This document shows positions 1 to 11,497 of a stretch of DNA of 64,000 bases, piece after piece (position 1 is the stretch's first letter; the number at the start of each line of letters is the position of its first letter). The notes beneath the pieces are model-generated. The model made no database searches. It had not been told where the DNA came from and saw nothing but the letters and a program-made list of their open reading frames with translations. Source of the stretch: Lenzites betulinus (taxonomy: Eukaryota > Basidiomycota > Agaricomycetes > Polyporales > Polyporaceae); NCBI GenBank assembly GCA_022264855.1, contig JABYQU010000036.1:62001-126000 (forward strand), read 5' to 3'. Position numbers and translations under genes: made by a program.

Positions 1-361
1 AACTTCCCCTGGTAGCTATGGGATCTTCGCATCCTCCGCGCTCGCCGGCCAGAGTCTGTCTCGTACGTATCATTTTGTGGATCCCACGCGCATAACGCTG
101 AACAACAGTTTCTTAGGAAACCTCATGGGCATGGCGTTCCCCCTATTCACGGAGCAACTGTTCGCGCGACTAACGTATCACTGGGGAAACACGCTCTTCG
201 GATGCATCGCCGTCGCGATGATCCCTATTCCCTACGTGCGTGCCTTGAATCCCACGCCGTTGTTAAGCCCCTGTTGATATGTTTCATAGATCCTGCTGTG
301 GAAGGGCCCCGTTATTCGGGCGAGCAGCAAGTTCGCGTCACAGGCTATACAAAAGTCCTGA
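1..361 (+). CDS. MFS transporter, 3' end only (DHA1-like)
   Basis: Last part of a major facilitator superfamily permease; the rest lies beyond the left edge. Three exon pieces are readable: 1-62, 117-235 and 290-361, separated by two 54-base GT..AG introns. The joined peptide carries SYGIFASSALAGQSLSRN, then MAFPLFTEQLF and NTLFGCIAVAMIPIPY, then a charged tail starting ILLWKGPVIRASSKF and ending at TGA 359-361. In the DHA1/Tpo1-like drug and polyamine exporters this is the region of the last two membrane helices: the F-PLFT-Q-(Y/F) and W-NTLFGCIA---PIP motifs are family marks, followed by a short cytosolic basic tail. The substrate cannot be told from this end. The first AG of intron 1 (after AACAACAG) gives a stop, so I used the next AG at 115-116. 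Confidence 0.85.
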
Positions 362-668
362 GCTGGGGCTGTCGGGCGTTTCGGCTGGTTGATCATCGTT
401 CGCACAGGTACTCCACGACATGCGGGCTGTTCGGGACTCTCCGCCTTTGCGCAAGCTTTAGTAGACGCACTTGTCTGTTTTTTCGTCGCTTTCAGGCTCT
501 GATAGAAGTAGTCCGTCGCTGTAGTGTACCCCACATCGTAAGCATCGCACGCTCGCTTGTCCCGGCAGTAGTACATAGTCGCTCTCTCATTGGTACAATA
601 GTACGATACAATATATTCTCTAGACTTCCCCGTTTGTTCTGCGATCTGATAATTTTCGCTGCGGCTTT
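362..668. other. Convergent intergenic stretch between MFS and ADE1
   Basis: Shared 3' region of a plus-strand and a minus-strand gene. I see no further gene; reading frames crossing it are short and not protein-like. Confidence 0.6.
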
Positions 669-1841
669 TCAGAGCCCGGATCCCGTCAGCATCTCCAACG
701 CCTCCAGGTACCGCTTCCGCGTGCCCTGCACAACGTCCTCCGCCATGATCCACCCCTGGCCTTCTTTCCCCTCCGGTCCGCTCTCCAAGCCCTTTCGGAA
801 ACCCGTCTGGGTGAGCCAGTCACGCAGATACTGCTTGTCGAAGCTGGGCTGCGAACCACCCGGGGCGTACTCCGCGGCAGGCCAGTAGCGCGACGAGTCG
901 GGCGTGAGCAGCTCATCGACGAGGATGAGCGTCTCCTCCCCGGAGCCGTCCGCGGCGGGGACGAGCCCGAACTCGAACTTGGTGTCGGCGAGGATGAGGC
1001 CGCGCGTGAGTGCGAAGTCTGCGGCTTCCTTGTACAGCGCGAGGGCTGCGCGTTCCACTTTGGCGCAGAGCTCTGGCCCTATGAGGGACGCGGCTGGGGA
1101 GTTCAAGGGCATGCGTGATGACACGATATGACGATGTAAAGACAGAGAGAGCCCAACCTTGTTCGGGAGATATGTTTTCGTCGTGCTGGCCCTGTTCCGC
1201 TTTGGTGGAAGGCGTGAAGAGGGGCTCAGGGAGCTTTTGTGACTCGACCAAGCCTGCAGGCAGAGGGATGCCATGAACGGTGCCCGACTTCTTGTACTCC
1301 GCCCAACCAGAGCCTGAGGAAATTTGAAGGTCAGACATCATCAAAGGGGCATGTACTAACAAGCTATACCTGTGATATACCCCCGGACGATCGCTTCGAG
1401 GGGAATAACCTTCGCTTTCTTCACGAGCATCGCACGTCCTTCGAGCTTTTCCTTGAACGGCCGAATCTCCGAGGGCATCTCGTCGACATTCACGCTGACG
1501 AAATGCGTGGGGATAACGTGTGCAAGTTTGTTGAACCAGAACAGCGATATTTTGGTGAGCACCTTGCCCTTGTCTGGTACGCCCTATAAGCGCCCATCGC
1601 ATTTGAGCATTCGCGCGATTGATGTTTACATATGTATGTGGCTTTGGTGAGTGGGGTATCTACATAGAGGGGCGAGGGCTGGACAAACGTTGCGGAGAAT
1701 GACATCGTAGGCGGATATGCGATCCGACGCGACGAAGAGGATCAGGTTCGGGTCGGAGGTCGCGTAGACGTCGCGGACTTTGCCCTTGTTAAGGAGCTGC
1801 AACCCGTCGAGGTTGCTGTCGATGAGTGCTTCCGAGCCCAT
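669..1841 (-). CDS. ADE1: SAICAR synthase (phosphoribosylaminoimidazole-succinocarboxamide synthase)
   Basis: Joins aspartate to CAIR using ATP, a late step of de novo purine (IMP) synthesis, in the cytosol. Four exons read 1841-1689, 1583-1370, 1313-1158 and 1093-669, giving 315 aa, close to the roughly 300 aa of fungal Ade1. Family motifs in order: [12 protein letters not shown] near residue 17 (nucleotide-binding N-lobe), [77 protein letters not shown], and [14 protein letters not shown] with [11 protein letters not shown] near the end. The ATG at 1841 gives the usual short leader before LLNKGKVR; the in-frame ATG further upstream lacks family similarity. It is transcribed away from the tRNA and converges with the MFS gene. 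Confidence 0.95.
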
Positions 1842-2398
1842 GCGCGCAAAATAGAAGCTTTTATCTAGTTCAATGGGGAGGTTTGGCAGGAGCCAGAGGT
1901 CAAACAAGTCACAGAAGTGGACTCCGACTGTTTTTCGCCACAATTTGAAGGTCGGAAAGTGTTCATCCCATTTAGGAAGGTGCTGTGAATGGATATGAGA
2001 TGGCCGCAGCGGCTACAAAAATGAGCACGAGTGTCGTTCCGAACGTCCCAGCTCGCAATAAAGTGACTCGAAACCAAGTTGTGTCTTCTATCATATAGCA
2101 CAGTCGAGGGCGTCCTGTTTACATAACGAGGACGGATGGATAACACAGTCTAGTATTATGATGAACCACTGTAGCTTTTATCCAAAGCGATCAATAATTT
2201 GTTCTAGAGCTGAAAGATTCATTCATCCTGCTGCTGCGCAGTGCGGTGGCATCCAGGTAAGAAGACGCATTGATGAAGATAGGAAATAGCAGAAAACAGC
2301 TCGCGCGATACTGAACGCCTCGGCGAGGGCCGAACAACAGGCGCCGACTCTGAAAATTAATTTTGACCAGATCTTCTGCATGTCGGAAGCAAAACTCT
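1842..2398. other. ADE1 upstream region
   Basis: About 560 bases between the ADE1 start and the tRNA. No coding sequence is supported; presumed promoter and 5' UTR of ADE1. It also contains the TTTT run at 2385-2394 that follows the tRNA on the minus strand. Confidence 0.5.
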
Positions 2399-2482
2399 AG
2401 CCCACCGCGAGGGTCGAACTCGCAGCCTTCAGATCACCCGCTAGTAAGAGTCTGACGCTCTATCCGATTGAGCTAGGCGGGC
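2399..2482 (-). tRNA. tRNA-Lys(CTT) with 10-nt anticodon-loop intron
   Basis: On the minus strand the acceptor arm GCCCGCC (2482-2476) pairs with GGTGGGC (2406-2400), with one G-T pair. The D arm contains TAGCTCAATCGGATAGAGC. The anticodon stem TCAGA pairs with TCTGA, and the T arm reads GCGAG-TTCGACC-CTCGC. The loop reads CT-CTT-A, so the anticodon is CTT (2448-2446). A 10-base intron, CTAGCGGGTG (2444-2435), sits after position 37, the standard eukaryotic intron site. A pol III terminator-like T run follows a few bases downstream. This is an intact nuclear tRNA. Confidence 0.93.
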
Positions 2483-5400
2483 GATACCTGAGGCACCGTA
2501 TTTATTGTTATATCCATTACTTTCAGCGACAGGGATACTAACATGGCAAGTCCCGGACTGACCTATTCCGTGTATGCTTACTGTTAACTAGTACGGAACA
2601 GCCTGAAGGGTTTGAACGACCATACCAGGCGTCGGCGTAGGAAGAGGCCAAGTGTATAGTGACGTTATGCTGAATACCAGAGAGGCTAGTAGCGCAATAT
2701 GGTTCGCCCATGAAGCCGCTATACCCTGTAGAACCCGCGACGAGTACTGGACTTGGTACGTGTTTGCCGTCTGATTAACTGGGCATCCACCTAGATTGCG
2801 AAGGTGACTCCTCTCCGTTCCTTGACAGGTTCAAGCACCCGCAGTAACCGCTTGAGTCCGCTGCGTACCATGTCCGTGTACGCGCCTCACATCAGGAAAG
2901 CCTCCGTGAACCATGGGCCTCATATGGTAAGGCATGGCTGGATGGAGGCGCTGGAGACACCCCTCCATCATATGGAGACAGGGCGGCGTCTCCATCAGTG
3001 CCAAAATGAAGACTATGGAGCCTGTCCCACGGCTTTCCTGCGCGACTCGCCAATGCCGTGTCGCTTTTTTGCCCTTAAATAAATCATGATCACGCTCCAG
3101 AAGAGCGTATGCTTATGTTTATGAACGAAAACACGCAGATTTTGAAGGTTTGTCAATGGGATGGAGAACGCGTCTCCGTATGGAGGCCCCTGGAGCGCTG
3201 GAGACAGGCGTCTCCATCTGGACGATCTGGTGTTTCCTGATGCAAATCCCGAGTCGGCTCATCAACAAGAATACACAAAACTTCGGTTCATGCTATCGGC
3301 GAACGCTTTGGAGAACGACATAGCACTATTCCGCGCGTTCGGAGACATCCCCGGATGCGCCATTACCCCTTGGCAGTGCAAGCACCCAAGTATGCCGTGG
3401 TATGCCGTACCTTCAACCAAGCGCCACGTTGCTACCAATCAGGTTTGAACGCTGAGGTCCGAAGCCACCATGTCCGCGGAGCCAATTTGAGTGAGATAAT
3501 TCAGGAAAGATTGATCGTTGACGGAGGTCGTTGATGCAGCCCAGTGTAGTAGCGAGAGGCACGATGAATTGCCTGATTTCGTGAAGAAAGCGATGTGTGC
3601 CGGTTAACAATGCGCCAGCATTGATCCGTCTTGCTGTACGTGTAAATACCCTGTACATGTAGTTTACCGCACCGGAGGGGCTTATTGAATACAGGTCTCA
3701 CCGTCAGCGCGGGCCCACCGCCCAAACAGTGTTTGAAAATCGCGCATGACGCACCAAACTCCCATGTTGCCCGGCGGAGACCCTGGGTGTCTGCAGGGCG
3801 CCAGCATCAGCGAATGCAAATCAGGGGCGTTTAAACGTATACATGGGGGCGTCTGTCTGATAAATTTGAACACAACGCTACGGGGGACTCGGGGATCATC
3901 GACTCACCCGGGGCGCTGCAACTCCGAAAGAGTCCCTCATTATGGGTTCCGGGTTTGGCAACTCAAACTCTGCGATGCTCACCGCATCAGAGGTTTTTCA
4001 GCACGCTGGTGATGAAGAAGGCAGTACTAAGGGGCACGCTGCTAAATGATATGTACGAATTTCAAAGCATGCAAGGCGCTGCGCAGAGCATCACTCACTG
4101 AACGGACGACCTTTTGGCAGCATCCTCGTCATCACGGGGGGCATGGGTCAGTGCTTACCTACGCTCAGTAAGCGAACAAACGCTGACTACATATCCATAA
4201 GCCTGTCCGAAAGACTCGGAGGCCAGAAGGTCAGTCCCAATTCCAAATTCCAATTGACTGTATACATCCATCATGTCCGGGCAGCGCTCGGGCCGGGTCG
4301 AGGAGCTTTTAGATGTTCGATGGGCACGCCGATTTGGGTCGCTGCTGCCCAAACATAGAAGAATCTCATACCGGATCCCAGATCGCGCGCACATGGCGAA
4401 ATTTCGATATATGGGTGCGATGTGGACCGAAGCCGCGGGCGTGACCGCGTCTCGTTCCCGACCGGCCATCCTGGGACGGTGCGTGCAATAGCGCTGCTTA
4501 GACCTCAGGAGGCAACCTGATGCGCCCATCGGCAAGCGCACGTCTAGAGCGTAGTAAGGCGAACGTTCCCAGATGACATCGGAATCGTTCGCTAGTGGCT
4601 AACGCGAGAGCACCGAGGAAGATGGATGGATCCAGACAACTGCGTCCGAACCAAGCCTCGGGGAAACGACCAGAAGCCAGCACACACGATGGTCGTGCCT
4701 TCTAACGCCTCGGATTGGAGATAGCGCTTGCATGATAGGAGCGCACAAGCCAAAGCCGCCTCGTATGTGCTGGGCGGCTGCGCCCGAGAGCGGGCGCAGC
4801 ACATGGCATGCAAGTACTAGCACGTACTGCGTCCGAACCTGACCAGGATGCCTCTGCACGCACACATGTCAAATAAAACACATACCACTCCAAAGCACCC
4901 AGCGGGCGGACAAGTGCATGACCTCACCCGGCTTCGCGCCCTTCTCCCGCACCGACACCCCGTACTTGCGCGATGCGGGCAAAGGGCATTCGCGCGGCGG
5001 GTCGCCGTAATGAGAGCATGTTTGGCACGTGTGCGTCATGCACGAGTTAAACATGGCGCGGCCGACAATCGGTAAAGGCAGCGTATAGCTCCTCGCCGTG
5101 TGAGCGCGACGCCGAGCACGTCCTGCAGGTGTGCACGCGGAGAGGCCTCGCCAAAAGCTGCGAGGTGGTCGACTCGGCGGAGCCCCGGACGCAGGGCGCA
5201 GTTCCATGGGAAGGAGGCCGACGGATATAGCTACAGTGACAGTTATCAGTCTATTAACATGGCGCTTGCCCCACATGGAAGAGCCCGCGACGAAAGGCGG
5301 CGGCACACGCACATACTTGCAGGCAGAACGACAGGCCGATACACCGCTTCCATTTTTCATTGAGGACGTCGACTAGCCTTCCTGCCATCGGGGGCATACC

Positions 5401-7227
5401 TATCTCCGTCCTGTGGTGGCCGTGGACGGTTTAACCAGCGACGTGTGGTCTGATCGCTGGCGCCTAATGCGGCAGCGCGCATAAAAAGAACGGCACGGAG
5501 CGAAGAGACCTGTTCCACAACGCATGCAACTGTCCCGCACCATCTGGGCAGATCGCATGAAACACAGGACACTTGCCCACAGTGATGACAGGGATGGAGC
5601 TGGTCGGCGTGGACGTGCGGGGGAACCTTCCTGGAAATGTCGTCGTATTCTCGGCCAAACCGTACGGTGCGGGGGTGCGGGGCGAGAGGGCCAAGACGAG
5701 CCGAGCAGCGCTGAGATCATCAGCCAAGTCGCGCGCCGTGAGAGACTGTCTGTCGTGAGAGCAGAGATGTTTGCGAACCTGCGCATAGAGCTCGGCATGC
5801 CCTGAAATGTGCAAACCATCCCGCACAGGGCTGCACTGGTACCGGCGGGCCACCCGTACACCCTCCGAGACAGTGCATGCGGCACACGCAGGCACGGGCA
5901 TGCACCGCACAGGAACCACATCCAGAGGGGCGTTCACAGCTCCTGCCACGCTCGCGAGGACGAGCAGTCGTATATGGCGATGTGCCCATTCGTTGATGAT
6001 TCATCATGGTTATCCGCCCACGATCGAGACAGCGCAGACGCAGGCCACTCTAGTCGGCCAAGATGTTGCTGGTTCTCGCGATCATCGAACGGCGCGGCGC
6101 GCGATGGTGGAGTGACATGGCCAGCGGGTTCACTGACATCAGCAGCCAAAGCGACAGGTAAGCAGTCCGCGGGCGAGGGAAAGGGGAAAAAACTGCTGAT
6201 GTTCACTAGAAAGAGCGGGACGGACATCAGTAGTGGCATGATCGCTCTCATGGGCATCCCATGACAAGCAAGACGCACCGGTCTGGAGGCGCGAGCTGAT
6301 AATCGCATTACCTGTAATGGGCTGCTCGCCCGGAGATTGGCACATCCGAACAGAGGAGGCAGGGGGCAGCGCGAAGGCGTCCGTGAGATTGAGAGGGACA
6401 TCATCGGGACACATGGCCAGTTCATCGCGTCCCCTTAGCGAAAGGGGCCAGTCCCGAGGCCCAGGTAGCAGCCTGTGAGAGCGCAGACGCATACCCGCCG
6501 ATGTGGACGCGGTCTGAGACGCGCGGAAGCACTGGCGATGCATCCCACGTCGCGGCGACGACCGTCCGGGCGAGCGCAACATACGTCGATGGAGCGGGAT
6601 CAGAAGTTGTTTCGCTGCACCAACTTCTTGCTCGCTGCGACTGGCACAGAACATCATAGGAGGTAGCTCCGCGTGGCATATGGTGAGAACGAGCGGCGAG
6701 GGCGGTGTATTTTCGTAGTCGGCATCCTCCCACGATTGATCATGAATGGCAAGGACAAGGTATCCAGGTGGTTCATCTCGGCCTGAGCAGCGCTCCTGGT
6801 TACGCCGCTAGCATGCCTGGGGATAGAACAGGGGTCTGTGGGATCCGTTGCGGAATCGTTCGGCGGTGGTTGGCACGAGCTTCGTGTAACAGCACCGGTG
6901 CGCGGTGGGGAGAATCAGGGATGAAACCATATTCACGTGCGCCACGCTTTCCCCTGGCGGACTTCCTCAAACTGAAGGCGTATCGCCCTCAACTCCCGGG
7001 GACAGGTTGTGGTCGAGAGCAAAGCTGGAGAGACGGTCGAGCACAACATGGCTGAGGGACACTACTGAGTAGCAGAATTGCCTGAAGCGGCCTCGAGTCT
7101 GGTTAGCAGATTACGTAAGACGCCGTCGCTGCTTCTCGTCGTTGTGTTCGACGCTCTCCGTCGCATTCAATCCGTTCCAAAGCCCCTCCGCCGCCGCAAA
7201 ACACTCCTTCTCATCTTGTAGCTTGCG
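2483..7227. other. Gene-poor region, possible decayed sequence
   Basis: Nearly 5 kb without a gene I can support. At 2.9-3.25 kb GGAGAC/GTCTCC motifs recur in both orientations. On the minus strand between about 4.87 and 6.66 kb several adjacent open frames have somewhat protein-like composition (for example around 4.9-5.05 kb, with Cys-rich CMTHTCQTCSHYGDPPREC), but I could not join them into a known family. Either a decayed gene or a rapidly evolving one is possible. The end of the stretch is presumably the MKT1 promoter. Confidence 0.4.
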
Positions 7228-10200
7228 ATGCCTATCAAGCACCTGGACAGTGAGTGTGCTATTCTGCCCCACGTCCGCTCGTGAACGAGCAGACCGCGCG
7301 CAAGCAGTGCATCTTACAACTACAACGTCTCTGCAGGCTACTTGTCTGAGCGCAAGCATGTACAGACCCAACCGCTCTCCGTTCTGTCCGACTCACGCCT
7401 GGGTATCGATGCATCCCACTACCTCACTACATTGATGGAGAACGCGCCCTCGAAGGAGCCGCTTCTCGCTGCCACCGGCGGCCTCCCCCTCGCACTCAGC
7501 ACGCGCATCGAAGCCGACCTGCGCGCCCTCGAAAAATATCGCATCAAGCCTGTATTTGTGTTCAACGGACTCCTCCCCAGCCGCCGCCCGAAGCAGCACC
7601 AGCAGCACCAGTTTGAGCAGACGGAGGCGTGCAAGGACCGGCGCGAGGCGTGGTCCAAGTACGAGGCGGGGCAGGAGGACGCCGCGACGAAGCTGTTCGA
7701 GACGCGGAGCAACCTGCACACCTGGGACCTCTGGAAGATCGCGCTGAGGATTTTCAAGCACCGAAATGTCGAGTTTATCGTCGCGCCGTATGTCGCATGG
7801 GCGCAGGTGCGTGGTGCTCAATTGACGTGTCGGGCGTCTTGCGGACGCGTTCTGTAGCGGTGCTTATTTTTCTGAACGCATGGCCTAGTTGATTTACCTG
7901 CAACGCCATCCCAAGGCGTACATCCATGCCATCCATGGCCCCACAGATACGTTCCTCTACCCTGGTGTCGACAAGGTCATCATTTCCGTGGACTTGGTTT
8001 CTGCAAACCCGACCTTCTCGTATGTATCAAAGCGTTCAATCACAAATGACCTCGGCGTGTCAGAAGACCAGTTCTTGGACATTGGTATCTTGCTTGGGTT
8101 TGAGCACTCACCTCCGTTCCCCGGGACCGTGCACGAGCAGGCGCTGAAGGCCACGGTCGACATGGTCAAGTACTACAAGTCCGGGTATGCGGCGGTGTCC
8201 GCCACCGCGGACCAGCAGCACGTCAAGGTCATGCAGTATCCGGAGATATACGCGCGCACGCGATCCATGATCAAGTACTCCCTCATCCTCACCTCCGACG
8301 GCGCCGTAACGCCACTCCCGATCTCCATCGCCCCCCCACCGCACGGAAACCACCACAACCACCACCCGACTGCGGGAGACATCCCGTCGGATCTGCACGA
8401 GATCTTCACGCACCGTCTGCCGGACGAGCTGTATTACTACCTATCGCGCGGGCTGCTGGGCCCGCAAGCGCTCATCTGGCTCACCACGGGCCAAATCATC
8501 GAGAACCCGCCGCTGGACAACGGGGAGACGACGGAGTACAAGCGGTTCGTAAAGGAGGTGATCACGGACGGACAGACGGGGCCGCGCGCGACGACGCTCG
8601 CGCTCATCATGAGCGTGCTGCACCCGTTCTGGCAGTCGCGGAAGGTGACCGGGCAGTTCTGGTTCGAGCCGTCTGCGCCGCAGAAGCCCATCTCGCACAA
8701 CTCGCCGCAGACGACGCAGCTGGCGGAGCGCGTGTCGGGGTGGCACGTGCCGTACGCGATAGTGGAGGAGGAGCTGCGCCGACAGAACGTGAGTGGTTGT
8801 TCCCCGCTGTGCTGCGGACGCGCTGTTCGCTAAACCTGCGGACCCGGCTGCGCAGTCGTCCACGATCGACTTTTCATTGTGTCTAGGCGCGACGGTGTCG
8901 GAGAAGCTTGCGCAGCGGACGAAGATCAAGAGCACGCAGGGGTTGGACAAGAAGGACGAGGTCGTGGCGAATGTCATCTGGCGCTTCCTCGAGCTGCGGG
9001 GGTACGTGGAATAGTTGTCTGTTTTGGCAACTGCTGTTGCAGGCACGGCGCGCCAGGGCTAACAAGTGATCCACCTCGGTAGATTCCTGCTGAACTCGCA
9101 CACACATTCCCACCTGGCCCGGGCGATGCACACCGCGCTCCGAAACGCGCGACTGACGGACAAGTTCCAGGACCCACTGTATCTGTTCCTGGAGCTCGTT
9201 CGCGCGGGTGTCATGCACGGACACCTCTGGTCAGGCCGCGCCTTCAGCGGCGGCCCCAGTTTCGGTACCGGTACGGCGCCTGTTCCCACGGCGCCTCCTG
9301 GCGACCATCGCGCGTGACGGCTCGCTGATGCACACCAACCTTTTTTTGTCTCGCCCGGCACAGAGGACGAAAAGTCGTGCATGCTGCTGGTGATGCGCGT
9401 GCTGAGCATCTTGCCGCTCAACTTCAAGGTGAGCAGCTTCTCGCACCAGATATCACGCCGCGCGACGGAATATGCTCACGGACCGTGCCCCCTTGCCCGC
9501 TACCCAATCCGCACCCCTCCGCTCGCGCCGTCCCGCCCGCCCGTCCGTTCGTCCGCCCGCTGCATCTATCTGATCTCGTGGTGGATCCCGCGCGCCTGAT
9601 CGCCGCCGCCCGGTGCTGGAGCAGGCTCAGCCGTGGTCGGCGCCGCTGTCACGGGAGCTGCTCGTGTTCAACAGCTTCGTGCGGTCGCTCACACGCGCCC
9701 TGCGGACGCTGCTGGAGGTGACGTCGCTGAACATGCTCCTGCGGCACGACGCGCGGCGGACGCGGGACGACCTGCTGGACATCAGCCTGTCGCTGCCGTT
9801 CCAGACGGAGGTGAACACGGGGTTCGGGGTGCTCGCGAAGGTGTACCTGGACGCGCTCACGCACCTGAACGGGCGGCAGCGCGTGCGCGACCCGAACGCG
9901 GACGGCGTGCGCGAGGCGAAGCAGATGGCGCTCGAGATCTGCGAGGAGACGTTCCCGGGCGTGAAGTACCCGCAGCTGGAGGTCGAGCGCGGGTTCCGGT
10001 TCTGGGACGTGGTGAGCACCCTCTTCTGTCTGTGTTTCGCGCGGTGGGACCGGTGTTGACCGTGCACGCTTCCCTTCTTTTCCGCTGCCATGACGCGCTC
10101 GCTGCAAAATTTATGCGCCCGCTGCTGCCGCCGCCGCCATTGACTTGGCCGGGACGCAGACGCTGACGGCCATGAGGCAGCTGCACTCGGAGGGCGCTGT

Positions 10201-10264
10201 CCTGCGTGAGCTGATCGACCAATTTGAAGCGGCAGAGGCGTGGCTGGCGCCGATGCGGCCGTGA
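7228..10264 (+). CDS. MKT1: Mkt1-like XPG/FEN-type post-transcriptional regulator
   Basis: Eight exons (7228-7249, 7337-7806, 7889-8788, 8856-9001, 9083-9264, 9364-9428, 9625-10011, 10160-10264) give 758 aa, near the 830 aa of yeast Mkt1. The start MPIKHLDSYLSERK and the XPG-N motif LGIDASHYL (about residues 28-36) match the family. The XPG-I half has GPTDTFLYPGVDK and FLDIGILLGFEHSPPFPGT, where the usual catalytic GCDY reads GFEH. Mkt1_N/Mkt1_C-type sequence follows (LPDELYYYLSRGLLGPQ; QPWSAPLSRELLVFN), ending AWLAPMRP. Yeast Mkt1 acts with Pbp1 on mRNA translation and stability, including mitochondrial mRNAs, rather than as a proven nuclease. The first exon is only 22 nt and splits the conserved N-terminus. 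Confidence 0.92.
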
Positions 10265-10693
10265 GCTCCCACGGGCTGGGGCAGCAGCGAGGGAGGGGCA
10301 TTGGCATGGGCGTGCGAGCGGGGGCGGTTCATTGTGTGTAGTAGACGTAGCAGTACATTGTAGGCCCTGGGTTGGTGGTATGCAGCACGGAGGCGGTGGA
10401 GAGGACGCAGGGCGTGTGAGCGTGCATGCGAGGGCGGGCAGGATCATGTGATGGGGCTGGGACCGGAGATGGGTCGGGGAAGAGCAGCAGCAGCCGCCAA
10501 AAGGCCGAGGAGAGGGAATGCGAAGCTCGGAAGGCGGGGGAGGGAAATGCGGCGTGCGAAGATCTGGGCGCGATATATCGTGATTGGGCAGATCCAGATC
10601 GGAGAGTGAGAGAAAGTGCGCTCCTCCGAGCGAGCACTCATAAAATCCCCAGCCAACGCCCGCCTCTCCCCCCGCACCCCCCGCCCGCCCCCC
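10265..10693. other. MKT1 3' end / promoter of downstream gene
   Basis: No gene seen. An inverted CCAAT box (ATTGG, 10583-10587) and an ATATAT stretch just before it lie about 110 bases upstream of the next start codon and are plausible promoter parts. Confidence 0.4.
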
Positions 10694-11497
10694 ATGCTCG
10701 CCGTCGCCCTCCCCGCCGCCCCCTTCGACCACGCAAAGCTCCCGCGCCCCCACCTCTTCCTGCGCCAGCAGCACACCGTCGAGGTCATCCAGCTCGTCGA
10801 GGTCCCCGCGCCCCCGCCCCGCTCCCACATCTCCTCCTTTGCCTCGTCTTCGTTCGCCTCCTCCTCCGACTGCAGCAGCACTGCCGAATCTGACGACGAC
10901 GAGTCTGTCTGCTCCTCCTACTGCTCCTCCGATGACGACGACGAGCACATGGACACCGACCCCACCCGCGCCCCCGCCTACGACGACACCTACCACGTCC
11001 GCTTCACCCGCGTGCTCGCATGGAGAGAGGGCTTCTCAAAGGCCGCCGACGCGCAGGACCCGCTGCTCCCAGGTATGTCCCCTCCCCAGTGGCGCGCGCG
11101 CGCACCCGTGCCCATGCTCATGCTGACCCCGCGCCCCAGCGCCCCCGCCGCCCTCCCCCGTCTCCTCCGCGCCCTCCTCCTCGCCCTCGCGCAAGCGAAA
11201 AGCCGAGAGTGACATCTCGTCCGACTTCTTCGACGACGCAGTACGTGCCCTCTCCCCGTCTATACATAGCGCGCGCGCATGCTCACCGCGGCGCGGCAGT
11301 CCTCGCAGTCCTCGAAGCGGTCGCGCTCCATACCCCCGCCCGAGCGCCCGTACTGGCAGCAGCGCCGGCTCAGCGCGCACGCGTGCCCCGCGTGCGACGC
11401 GGGCTTCGCCTCGCTCGAGGGCCTGCAGCAGCACGGCTCGGCGGCCCTCTCGAACGACGCGTGCCGCGAGGCCGTCCAGTACGGGCTCGAGCCCTGA
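10694..11497 (+). CDS. Small acidic protein with C-terminal Cys/His motif, function unknown
   Basis: Three exons, 10694-11072, 11140-11240 and 11300-11497, sum to 225 aa in frame. The N-terminal 45 residues are ordered-looking (HLFLRQQHTVEVIQLVEVP). A Ser/Asp-rich acidic stretch follows, including CSSYCSSDDDDEHMDTD. Then comes YHVRFTRVLAWREGFSKA, a Ser-Pro linker with basic SRKRKAESD that could be a nuclear localisation signal, and a C-terminal region PYWQQRRLSAHACPACDAGF ending with LQQHG and a further Cys. The order C-x2-C, then His, then Cys resembles an incomplete C2H2 finger or zinc knuckle. I do not recognise the family. An in-frame ATG at 10616 would add 26 residues; I prefer 10694 because the extension is low-complexity. 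Confidence 0.72.

Noticed and set aside
9857..10996. 379-codon minus-strand open frame opposite MKT1
   Set aside because: Antisense shadow of the MKT1 last exons and the next gene; the sense strand has clear family similarity and the antisense product is low-complexity.
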